The notes under the pieces: model-generated | Told to the model about the DNA's origin: nothing | Seen by the model: the letters and a program-made list of their open reading frames with translations, nothing else | The model's database searches: none | Translations under genes and position numbers: made by a program | Shown here: positions 55,101-62,699 of the stretch, piece after piece | Position numbering within the stretch: position 1 is the first letter of the stretch | Layout: each line of letters begins with the position of its first letter | Assembly (NCBI GenBank): GCA_025024175.1 | Contig: QCXZ01000086.1 | Location: 22,286,245 to 22,350,244 of the forward strand | Source: Rhyzopertha dominica | Taxonomy: Eukaryota; Arthropoda; Insecta; Coleoptera; Bostrichidae | DNA: 64,000 nt | Direction: 5' to 3'

Positions 55101-57370
55101 ATTTGTTATGTATGATTTACCGGCATTATAGATACATTTGCAAATATTCAAATACAAAACAGTTAGATACAACAAGCTGGAGCTCCAGCACATTTCTCAC
55201 AACAAGTAAGAGCTATGCTGTATAACACATACGAAGATCGATGGATTGGGAGGAGTGGACCAGTTAGCTTGCCTGCGAGGAGGTCCGACCTAAAAAAAAT
55301 TGATTACCTTTTATGGGGGTTTGTTAAAGATCGTGTGTTTAGGGAACCACCAACAAATGCAGAAAACATGCGACAAAGGATTGCCGACGCATTTGCGGCA
55401 GTTCCACCCGCAATGTTCCATAATGTGGAATGATTAATAAATGCCTTGAACAAGAAGGACGATAACATGTTGTTTTCCGGGTTGCTTCCCACGTTGCTTG
55501 TTTGACCTTGACGTTTCGACACTCATGTCGGTGTCTTCCCCAGAAGTAGCTCTAAATACCGGAGCGGACTAGGACATTTGAGTTTCAAAGCTACTTCTGA
55601 GGAAGACATCGACATGAGTGTCGAAACGTCAAGATCAAATCTTGCAACGTGGGAAGCAACCCGGAAAACAACATGTTATCGATAACAACCACGGAAGCCT
55701 TCAAACCAAGAAGGACGACATTTTGAATATACCTCTTGAAATAATGTTGTTTATTCTAATTAAAGATGATTTAAATTTAAAATCTAGAACTATTTTGTTT
55801 TGTTTTTGAAAAAAAAATAAGCTTTAAAATAAAAAACCTGAGAGAGTTCTTTTCAAATATGTGACAAACAAACTTATTCTTTCATAGTCACCTAAACTTT
55901 TTGATAATACTCGTAAAACTTTAGTATGTAGAAGTAACAATAAGGTTTTTGGTTAATATCTCGAAAACGATTCAGAATACGGTTATAATAATAAAGATTA
56001 TTTGCTTTTATATTCTGCGTCACACTGTGAAATAATATATAAGGGGTTCCTTTTAAAAAACTCGAGAAAAATGGGTTTCAAATGTGTCATATTTAGAATA
56101 AAATTTTGAACACTCTGTATAAGATAGACAAAAATTTCTTCCAACCTCATACTATATCATGATTAAAAAGCGTACTGCTGAATAATTTTTATTTTGTATT
56201 TTTATTGGAATATTTGGGATGTTCGATTTAAAAAAAGTTAAGCTTAATGTCACTACACTTATTTGGGTCACCCTGTACATGTAAAGATATTTCCTTAGAT
56301 ACGTCCTTGTAAATAGTATAAGCCTGTGTATAAACAAAATTGCCAATTTCATTCGTATATGAACTATAGAAGCCTGACGCAGTGCTGCAGGACCCTGAAT
56401 ATTCGATGCAACTATACATTATTACTTGACGCTTGTCGAAGATTTTTATTCAACTCCACTGGCTCCTATATACTCTACCTAGAAGCTTGCGCATGCACAG
56501 GGTAAGCTATAGCATTGACACTGAAATAAAATTAAACTAAAATGACTTGCGATCTAAGGACACCTGTTCTTGGTTTGGAAAACTTTAAAGTTCCGACCAA
56601 TTAAAAAACTCAAACCATAGAAGTAGCTGTTTGCATATGAACTACCTACTGTTGCGGCACCGACTGTTTTTGTAACAAAGTTTGAAGAACTGTAGTTCTT
56701 GCTGTTACTAAAAAGGTGTATTTAAAATCCTGCGTCAGCGAAACCTTCATTATTTTTTGTGCTTCGACGTATTAAAACATCGCAGCGAACAACGCGCAAA
56801 GCGATCGAGTTATATAACCTACCATGGGCGCCAGACCTAAAAATATCCTTTCAGTCAAGTACGAAAATGCAATCGCATTAAACAAACATCGGCGAGTGGT
56901 CAGTGACGAACATCACCCCAAGCTAAATCAGTTTCGTTGTATTCCGAGTTATAATATGTCACAAAGTTTCAATTAGGCCGAGTGAATACCCGGTCGACGT
57001 AACAACATTTTACACTTAACATGTCGCGAGTTTTCACCGCTGCAATGCGTTGGCACCCACCACGTAAATCGACTAATGCAATTCTGACGCCGTGTCCGGT
57101 CCGCATTAAAACGTTACAGTGAAATTCAAAATCGCGCTGCGAAGTTTTCGTGAATTAGCAAACAGCCTGTCAATGGCGGGCAGCGTGAATTTTTAAATCT
57201 CCCACACCCAGACGACTTACCGTCATCGAAGTCGGACACTGAAGGTACCGGAGTCGCGGAATTGTCTTCCTCGTCCTCGTCCTTCTCGGAAACGGACGCC
57301 GCGGAATCTTCCGCTTCCATGGTGACCGGTGACACCTCATCCGCTGCGGTGCATTCTCCAAGTTCCGAAT
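31135..57370 (-). CDS. Oaz: Multi-C2H2 zinc-finger transcription factor, ZNF423/ZNF521 family (5' end not found)
   Basis: Minus-strand exons in coding order: 57221-57370, 37850-37957, 37519-37679, 33773-33915, 33558-33723, 32725-33510, 32233-32511, 31135-32190. All phases agree (2849 bp; 948 residues plus a split first codon). An acidic N-region precedes about 20 C2H2 fingers. Fingers 1-4 (CRYCQKAF.., [46 protein letters not shown]) match ZNF423 fingers almost motif for motif. The last finger [17 protein letters not shown] also matches the ZNF423 end. PTDLS in exon 32725-33510 is a CtBP-type motif. In vertebrates this family binds DNA with EBF and SMAD factors; Drosophila Oaz is the orthologue. 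Introns of 3.6 and 19 kb contain repeats. Three N bases fall in the last exon. The first exon(s) lie above 57370 or outside the window. Confidence 0.93.
32725..33510 (-). CDS. Oaz: Oaz exon with fingers 5-10 and CtBP motif
   Basis: 262 codons in phase 0. Fingers include [68 protein letters not shown] and [17 protein letters not shown]. The tenth, [15 protein letters not shown], is split by the intron and completed as VHFSNKH at 32511. PTDLS is encoded at 33154-33168 in a lysine-rich linker. Confidence 0.92.
34114..34440 (+). CDS. Small intronless ORF nested in Oaz intron
   Basis: 108 codons starting [20 protein letters not shown]; the middle reads [20 protein letters not shown]; stop TAG at 34438-34440. 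AATAAA follows at 34484-34489, only 44 bp later. It is antisense to Oaz. Composition looks coding, but I recognise no family, and no splice sites are needed. It could be a small gene, a retrocopy fragment or chance. Confidence 0.4.
   Translation: MEQPAPGFHKFLFASTNEKGDRSLFDDSVVPWNRKPNVDIRSSLKIIKTENNEKIDWNIDKIIKLKSLFEYTIEIFPSECVYTGCLTKTLVLPILVKVVDSFLISNGI
34500..34870 (+). mobile_element. Tc1/mariner-superfamily transposase relic
   Basis: Plus-strand decayed coding begins [18 protein letters not shown], resembling the N-terminal helix-turn-helix of insect transposases (VYGE). Stops occur every few tens of codons. Borders are not visible. Confidence 0.45.
37850..37957 (-). CDS. Oaz: Oaz 108-bp phase-symmetric exon
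   Basis: Flanked by CTGCAG upstream and GTAAAT downstream; enters and leaves in phase 1. It encodes [11 protein letters not shown] then [20 protein letters not shown] and KENT. It could be skipped without a frame change, since both neighbours also meet in phase 1, or its Met could be used by an internal promoter. Confidence 0.8.
38498..38745. mobile_element. Foldback element with hammerhead-like motif
   Basis: Arms at about 38498-38545 and 38693-38741 are inverted copies; both contain GTATTACGGGTTTGGATCAA or its complement with few mismatches. Between them, on the minus strand, is the 40-nt motif at 38559-38598. No target duplication was clear. Confidence 0.65.
38559..38598 (-). ncRNA. Hammerhead-ribozyme-like motif
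   Basis: Minus strand order: AGCC (stem I), CTGAAGA (CUGANGA core), A, GGAACC, loop ATAC, GGTTCC (stem II, 6 bp), GAAA, GCTT, GGCT (stem I). AGCT across the stem III position is self-complementary, so a working form would need two molecules or tandem copies. The extra A after the core is non-canonical. Confidence 0.55.
38842..38951 (+). mobile_element. LINE reverse transcriptase relic
   Basis: The plus strand reads [20 protein letters not shown] then PGSVFGLLL, matching the GVPQGSVLGPLLF motif of non-LTR reverse transcriptases. Too short to classify further. Confidence 0.55.
39867..40452. mobile_element. MITE-like DNA transposon, copy 1
   Basis: Ends CTTCCACATCCAA and its near complement; TA at both flanks. 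The interior has a GTCTGTGTGTCTGTG tract and GACACGATAACTTTCGAAAG. It is the same family as 61862-62686 but in opposite orientation and shorter. No open transposase is visible. Confidence 0.85.
40834..41134. other. Conserved-looking block with several overlapping ORFs
   Basis: Three frames stay open for about 87-89 codons (plus frames at 40834 and 40871, minus frame from 41130). On the minus strand an upstream ATG near 41190 gives [20 protein letters not shown], signal-peptide-like. The next frame gives [20 protein letters not shown]. One frameshift or splice would join them. No family recognised. Confidence 0.3.
42280..43649. repeat. Satellite-like tandem array, five units of about 272 bp
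   Basis: GCTTGAAATTATACAAATCG recurs at 42285, 42558, 42830, 43102 and 43374 (spacings 273, 272, 272, 272), and a sixth start is interrupted at 43649. Each unit holds an internal hairpin, AGCTCAAAAT / ATTTTGAGCT. Units 3 and 5 share the same private changes, so the array also has a dimer-level order of about 544 bp. Confidence 0.95.
43720..44980 (-). mobile_element. LINE with internal deletion (ORF1 joined to RT)
   Basis: On the minus strand an ORF1-like protein starts [20 protein letters not shown] (44970) with basic [20 protein letters not shown]. Further on are [44 protein letters not shown] and LLFADD, the RT core. The endonuclease domain expected between them is missing. The copy is frameshifted and dead. 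It adjoins the satellite array. Confidence 0.8.
45400..46080. other. GC-rich intronic island
   Basis: Repeat-poor and CpG-containing, markedly richer in G+C than its flanks. Open frames on both strands look incidental. Candidate regulatory element of Oaz by position only. Confidence 0.3.
47337..47420 (-). mobile_element. Short RT relic
   Basis: The minus strand reads [16 protein letters not shown], the LINE RT motif. The rest of the element is not visible; the adjacent 47430-48010 block is GC-rich and unrelated in composition. Confidence 0.5.
48755..48945 (-). mobile_element. Penelope-like GIY-YIG relic
   Basis: The minus strand reads [20 protein letters not shown], then [20 protein letters not shown] and KYYITFKTA, matching the nuclease and following helix of Penelope-like proteins. 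A third, short GIY-YIG-bearing copy. Confidence 0.6.
49940..50800. mobile_element. LINE relic with internal inversion and a perfect hairpin
   Basis: The minus strand at 49940-50160 reads [14 protein letters not shown] and KLAYQTS, the RT palm start. The plus strand at 50510-50800 reads [13 protein letters not shown] (end of the endonuclease), then [15 protein letters not shown] and FTKG (the upstream RT region). The 5' piece is thus inverted relative to the 3' piece. A perfect 24-bp inverted repeat with a 28-nt loop lies between (50160-50183 and 50212-50235). Confidence 0.55.
50160..50235. repeat. Perfect 24-bp hairpin
   Basis: GTAACAGACCAAATTTTTGT plus CTC pairs exactly with the arm at 50212-50235; the loop is 28 nt. 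Confidence 0.95.
52258..52390 (+). repeat. Pyrimidine-rich tract
   Basis: Long CT-rich run with few purines. The minus-strand frame gives a Lys/Glu/Arg-only peptide, which I attribute to composition. Confidence 0.7.
53540..54700. other. Intron segment
   Basis: CAGTGGCGTAGC near 53637 resembles a hAT terminus. Otherwise nothing recognised. Confidence 0.35.
55463..55706. mobile_element. Foldback element copy A, 12-bp target duplication
   Basis: CAAGAAGGACGA occurs at 55451-55462 and again at 55707-55718. The insert starts TAACATGTTGTTTTCCGGG, folds back on itself with arms of about 95 nt, and ends with a single-copy tail ACAACCACGGAAGCCTTCAAA plus C, shared with the 58574-58880 copy. Confidence 0.88.
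55594..55633 (+). ncRNA. Hammerhead-ribozyme-like motif in foldback copy A
   Basis: Plus strand order: CTT (stem I), CTGAGGA (core), A, GACAT, loop, GTGTC (stem II, one G-T pair), GAAA, CGTC, AAG (stem I). The opposite arm (55507-55546, minus) has the same layout, but the core reads CTGGGGA, which should be inactive. Confidence 0.5.
57221..57370 (-). CDS. Oaz: Oaz acidic N-terminal exon
   Basis: 150 bp, phase 1 in and out, between CCCTCAG and GTAAGT. It encodes [20 protein letters not shown] followed by [20 protein letters not shown]. The acidic composition before the first finger matches vertebrate ZNF423/521. It is spliced across more than 19 kb to 37957. Confidence 0.75.
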
Positions 57371-58573
57371 CTGAGGGCAAATAGAACGTCATTAGGCAGT
57401 TTAAGCTTTAAAACAGAACAAACAATCCATCAAGTACTATACCAAATTTTTTATGAAAAATGGGCATTTTGACCACAAGAGCAGTATTCTAGTGACCCAT
57501 CCTGAGGTTAACCCTATGCTTAAGAGCCGAGATCTCACTATTCAAGGATGGGGATGAACAGCCTAGGATAGGGGGGGTGGGTGGGTTACGCTAAGAAGAG
57601 CTCCAAAACCTTCTGAAAGGTCATGATGATGGAGATGGATGGAGAAGACATTTAACATGTCGTAGAATTTTTAATATTCTCCTTCCTGCGAGAGGTAAGT
57701 TTTTAATAAAGATACTCAGGCAACGTACACAGCGCAAAAAACAATGTAGTATCATCGTCATGAGCATGGTATTTACAGTAGTGGAGTGAAGAGTGAATGT
57801 ATGAATATAAACAATATAGGCAACTGCCTAAGAACGCTACCTCAAGGAGACAGTAGCCTGATGACGTCACACGTTGTCTTCTGCCGGAAAAAATGACTTC
57901 ATCATATTATCAAACAAAAACTAAGGACAATATTATGCAAGATTAGTAACATAATTAAAAAATTGATCAGTATGATCGTTATCATCAAACCAGCATCCCA
58001 TACCATGCCTTCATGCCAGCTTGACAAAATAAGGGCCTATATGCTATTACAAGCAAAAAGACTGAAATACTGTGTGGTTAGATTTTGAATTTGAATGTTA
58101 AAGATGGACAAGTATTGGCATATATTGAGAGACCCAATAAATACTATTCCAAGCGATACGATATTGTAAAAACAGACAGTGACCAAAAGACCACCCATGT
58201 GTGTGTGGTGCTGATTTATGATGCAAATTTACGCGATTATTCAGTTTTTACTTGGTGATTCAATTAATCAAACAAAAAAATAGTAACATGTGTGGGATTT
58301 GAGTAAGTTTAATATTTAAGAAATGGTTCTAATTTTTAAAAAGGGTATTTTTTCTATTAGATATCAACGTAAATGTTTAGCACATTTTCTGCTTATTATA
58401 AAATTTCAATTATAATGGAGATCACACCGCCAAAATGTTTACATGTAAGTACGAGAGTCATGCCGAAATTCCTGCACACAAAAACACGGCTCGCAAATCA
58501 AACGTATATTTTAAAAAATGCAATAAAGTCATTTAATATAATCCCCTTGCATATCCAAAACACGTTTCCATTG
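57371..58573. other. Region upstream of the acidic Oaz exon
   Basis: No exon recognised. The end of this stretch (from about 58470) is mariner-like sequence on the minus strand into which foldback copy B inserted. Confidence 0.4.
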
Positions 58574-58880
58574 ACATGTTGTTTTCCGGGCTGGTTCCCA
58601 CGTTGGTTATTAGACCTTGACGTTTCGACACTCATGTCGGTGTCTTCCTCAGAAGTAGCTCTGAAACTGAAGTGTCCTAGCCTGCTCGGGTATTTATACT
58701 CGTCCGGGTCACTGACGCGTGGGCGTTGTTACGGACGAGTATAAATACCCGAGCAGGCTAGGACACTTCAGTTTCAGAGCTACTTCTGAGGAAGACACCG
58801 ACATGAGTGTCTAATAACCAACGTGGGAACCAGCCCGGAAAACAACATGTCATCGACAACAACCACGGAAGCCTTCAAAC
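58574..58880. mobile_element. Foldback element copy B, 13-bp target duplication
   Basis: CACGTTTCCATTG occurs at 58561-58573 and 58881-58893. The insert begins ACATGTTGTTTTCCGGG and has near-perfect inverted arms of about 130 bp around a spacer of about 27 bp (58706-58732). It ends in the same tail as copy A (GGAAGCCTTCAAAC). The right arm lacks 14 bp present in the left arm. Confidence 0.9.
58616..58655 (-). ncRNA. Hammerhead-ribozyme-like motif in foldback copy B
   Basis: Minus strand order: CTT, CTGAGGA, A, GACAC, 8-nt loop, GTGTC (5-bp stem II), GAAA, CGTC, AAG. The matching right arm has lost GAAACGTC and the 3' stem I strand, so only this strand can form the motif. Confidence 0.52.
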
Positions 58881-59520
58881 CACGTTTCCATTGCCATACG
58901 CCATTTTTCTCAAGATGTTTCAGCAGTTGGAACGTGTATGCTGTTGCAGGGTTTTATCCTTTCAAATCAATAAGTCGGACTTCACGAAATTCTCCTTTCC
59001 ACTGGAAAAACATAACGAAATCTGGAGGATTCATGTCAAGGCTGCTCGGGGGATGTGGGAGAATTTCACAGTAGTTCTTCTCGCAAACTCCTTTGACTGA
59101 CACTGCTTTATGCGATCAAGCGTTATCGTGCAAGAGCAATATGCCGCTGCCTTTCATATCTCGTCTACACTTTTGGAATGATGCATTTAAATTTTCTACA
59201 AAGAAGACAAATAGATTTGTCTTTTGGTATTTGTCTATTGCTTCTTTTTCTATGAGGTCTTCTTCCATTATTGTAGCCACAATAGCAGCAAAAGTGTTGT
59301 CGGTTGCAGTATGAGGTCTCCAACTTCTGTGGTCATCTTTAACACTAGTCCAACGCTCTGGAACGCTTAATCCATCAAGTTACTGTTGAGCTATCCACAC
59401 ACGACTCCTGACAAGAATCTTGTAACGCACCGTGAATTTCGACAACTTGCGCAGTGTTTGAATTTTGATATACGCACATAAATTCTTTACACATAAGCTG
59501 AGTGAACTACCCGTACTCTA

Positions 59521-61854
59521 TATATAGCAAAGTGATGTTCCAATGGTAGCGCCAGCTTGATATGTGCAAGACCCTCGTATTTTTAGTACAACGAAGGCGG
59601 AAAAGAGAACAGAAATAGTCATTTACCTACCAAGTACTGAAAGTACAACAGTGTAGAGCGCAGTACTGCTTTCTTTACTAATTATATGCCTTGAACGAGT
59701 TCGTACTTAGAGTGGACTGTCTGTTTTGGTTATCAAGTCGAAATCACGGTTTGCTGATCTGAAAAAAACTGCAAAAACCATCATGAATCACGGGGTTCGG
59801 CTTACCAACCAGGACAGATAGATTATTTATCATCTTGCTAATGCACTTGGATGGTTTCTTCCTTTTAGCAAACAAATCCCTCTAGTAGGCTCTTAGCCCG
59901 TGTCTTTATTTTGCATTAGACTGCAGTATTGTGCTTTATTAACCACAAAACCAAAATGCTTTACAAAAACTAAAATATCCAACCGAAATAGTGTATTTTG
60001 ACTTTAGTTGTAAATTTTGTCAACAATGCGGGGTATGACAGACATTTGTATTTCTACCTGCTGGTCCTTACACCCTAAACCCGTTCAGCAACATCTTTTT
60101 TGAAGAGGGAGGCGAAACGAGAAATCCTTAATTTGCACTTTGTTTCCACCTAATCGTCGTCTGTCCCGCCCTGTTTGCAAAAAATTGAAGCTTTAAAGTA
60201 AGTTTTTTAACAGATTTAAAAGTGCATAAGCGGAAGGCAAAGTTATTTTCCTTAAAGATGCAGTGTCTATCAAGGGTTAAAAGATAAGATGCAGAAGTTC
60301 TCTTTTTTATTTTAAACAGAACATTCCCTATCCCAGTTTGTGTACTAGTGATGTGTTTTACAAGAGACAACTTGAATTGTACTGTGTCAGTTTACTCGGG
60401 AATAAAATAAAGAAGTATTATGTATGGACAGGACCGGAAAACATTGGAAAGAGGAGATGTAATATAGTATTGTCCACAGCGGGGTAACTGCCATATAACA
60501 GACATATTGCAATCATAAAATAATTCAAATAAAAAGCTGAATCGCCTCCAGGTTCGAACAGAATCCAAAGTACCTAATAAGAGAAACATGATAAAGAACG
60601 TCTTCAGTCGATTAGATGGAAATTTATTTAAAAAAAGTTAATTACTAGTTACTTGAAATTTTAAATGACGAAATGCAAATTTATCCGGTTCCAAGATGAA
60701 CCCACTTCATTAAACTGTTTTTATTTGGCTCTATTTTGCCTTTTATTCAGTTTTTCGTCTCGACTGTGAAATTGATTGTTTTGGGAAGACGGGCCCTTTA
60801 GCCCGTAAAGCTAAGATTTATTCTTGTATCTTCCACCGCGTGGTCAGGATTTGCTCCCGTCCCATTCTTCTTCGTCGTCTTCGAGCGCATCGAAACCATC
60901 ACTTAAACCGATTAATGTAACAAGTAAAATATTAATTTTGTTAGTGGCGCCTGGTTTGAACGCGCAGTTCGTTTTGGCGGCTTTAAAACTCGGTCTGTAT
61001 GCTGATGTTCCTGTTTCAGCGGATCCGCAGCGCCAGGGTGAGGAGTGGAGGCGGGCGCTCGCAGTGGGATTCCCCCAGGGAACTTAACTAATCAGAGTTT
61101 TTGGCGCTACCGTGGATACATATGCCGCCAGCCGCTCTGTACTCGGTCCGCCGAGGTATTCCCAACGGTTCCCGCGGGAGTTTGCGTAGATATGCGCCAA
61201 CTCCGAACATATTTCGCGACAATGTCTACCCACCGAAATGAGCGCATTAAATACCGACTGGATAGACACATCGGGGCCTCGTGGCGCGTCATCCCGGCTA
61301 AATAGTCCGACGAATTTCTGTTGTGTGACGTAATCCGATAATTAACGACGCTTTACGATCGGCTGTTTGAATTTCGCGCCAGTCGTAACATCCGAAAGAC
61401 GTCGGGAGAGATGTAGAACAGCAGGCAGGCCACCGGGGAGAAGGAGGCCCGATTTCCCGGGGGAATGTATTAATTTTCAGCCGCCTTGCGCATACTGTAC
61501 ACAGGGGAATTTTTGTTCGGGCTTCGGTACTCCCTAGGGCACCGCTACGTCATAACTTATTCTCTCCTTATTCGGTTCACTGGCGGCGCACAAAATTCCT
61601 TGCAACACGTCGAACTTCGCTTCAAAACCTGAACAGCTAAATGACATTCATTCCGAATAAATTTTTCTGTTACACAATCAATCGGGTTTGATTTTTTGAC
61701 GAAAAATTGTTTGGCCGAAGTTCCTCAACAAGTAGATGTACACTAACACATACATGGCAAGCATAATGTATTTTTTTTTACTAGAAAGTACAGGGTACGG
61801 TTATTCTGATAAAATATTAAAAAAGAGACACGGTCAACAAAAAACCACTGCAAA
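59521..61854. other. Unassigned region with GC-rich block
   Basis: 60780-61620 is GC-richer than its flanks. On the minus strand 60839-60900 reads DGFDALEDDEEEWDGSKS then a stop, with AATAAA shortly after, a weak candidate for a terminal exon. Otherwise nothing recognised. Confidence 0.35.
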
Positions 61855-61861
61855 TTGAATC

Positions 61862-62686
61862 AATACTTCCACATCCAATTGTCAAAATGACATTAACGTT
61901 TTTATTTCTTATACTGTACGATTAGTAATCAGATTTTGAGCATTTTGTCTCTACACATTTTTTCTAAGACAAACTCCTCGTGATATCAGCAAAAATATAT
62001 AAATTTTAAAATCGGTTTTTTCCAAATAACTCGAAAATTATTAACTTAACAAAAAAATTACAAGAGTGCTTTCTAATCAGAAATTTGATTTTCTATATAA
62101 TACCAAAATTTTAAAAAAAATCGTACGAGCAGGGACCTTAAAAAGTTTTTTTGGAAATATTTCGAAAATATCAAAATTTTGAATAGATTTTCTAAGACAC
62201 TTTTTGTGAGAAATTTTATTTCCTACCTGATGGTACTTTCATTTTTGGAATATATTAAATATATTCGGAGATATTTAGGAAAAACCGTTTTCTTTAACTA
62301 TCTTCTAAACAGTTAGCTGCACCAAAAATTTATAAGAACGAATAGTACTCGCAGTTATACTACTAATCACAAACTAAAACGAAAAAAAATATAAAATATA
62401 AAAATTTGCAAAGCTACCCCCTTTTTTACCCCCTTCCCGATACCCTACATACTCCACAAACAATAGGTCGCTTTGGGTAGTTGAAATTTATATGTTCGCG
62501 AAATTTCAAGTTCATATATTAAGTCTTTCGAAAGTTATCGTGTCCACAAACAAAACCACAGACACAGACAAGAAATTTTTTTGCTCAAATTTTGTTTTTT
62601 GCGACCATTGCGAATGAGCAAATAAAAACTTTTTAAAATTTTTTTAGCGATACAATACTACCCATCCGTTGGATGTGGAAGTAAAG
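61862..62686. mobile_element. MITE-like DNA transposon, copy 2
   Basis: CTTCCACATCCAA at the left and TTGGATGTGGAAG at the right, with TA outside both ends. It shares TATCGTGTCCACAAAC and AATAGGTCGCTTTGGGTAG with the 39867-40452 copy, in opposite orientation. About 240 bp longer than copy 1. Confidence 0.87.
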
Positions 62687-62699
62687 TATGTTGTCTATC

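Larger units (their letters stand above)
54880..56120 (+). mobile_element. Tc1/mariner-superfamily transposase relic, interrupted by a foldback element
   Basis: Plus-strand pieces include [36 protein letters not shown] and [11 protein letters not shown]. They continue [20 protein letters not shown] and [11 protein letters not shown], the usual transposase end. GAACACTCTGTAT near 56110 looks like the terminal repeat. The foldback element at 55463-55706 splits CLEQEGR from HFEY. The left end is not identified. Confidence 0.75.
37958..57220. other. Oaz 19-kb intron
   Basis: Repeat-rich intron; recognised elements are listed separately. GC-rich, repeat-poor islands lie at about 45400-46080, 47430-48010, 49100-49750 and 50890-51780. 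AT-rich stretches with nothing recognised are 41200-42270, 46090-47330, 51790-52250 and 52400-53530. Confidence 0.6.
58480..59520 (-). mobile_element. Mariner-like transposase relic interrupted by a foldback element
   Basis: The minus strand reads WTSVKDDHRSWRPHTATDNT, LLLHDNA, ILPHPPSSLDMNPPDFVMF and, across the insertion, WQWKRV then LDMQGDYI. These are the mariner DD(D) region and terminal motif. Stops are frequent. Borders are approximate. Confidence 0.7.

Noticed and set aside
60540..60570. GGTTCGAA resembling a tRNA T-loop
   Set aside because: No acceptor stem, anticodon arm or A-box at the right distance. No tRNA was seen anywhere in the window.
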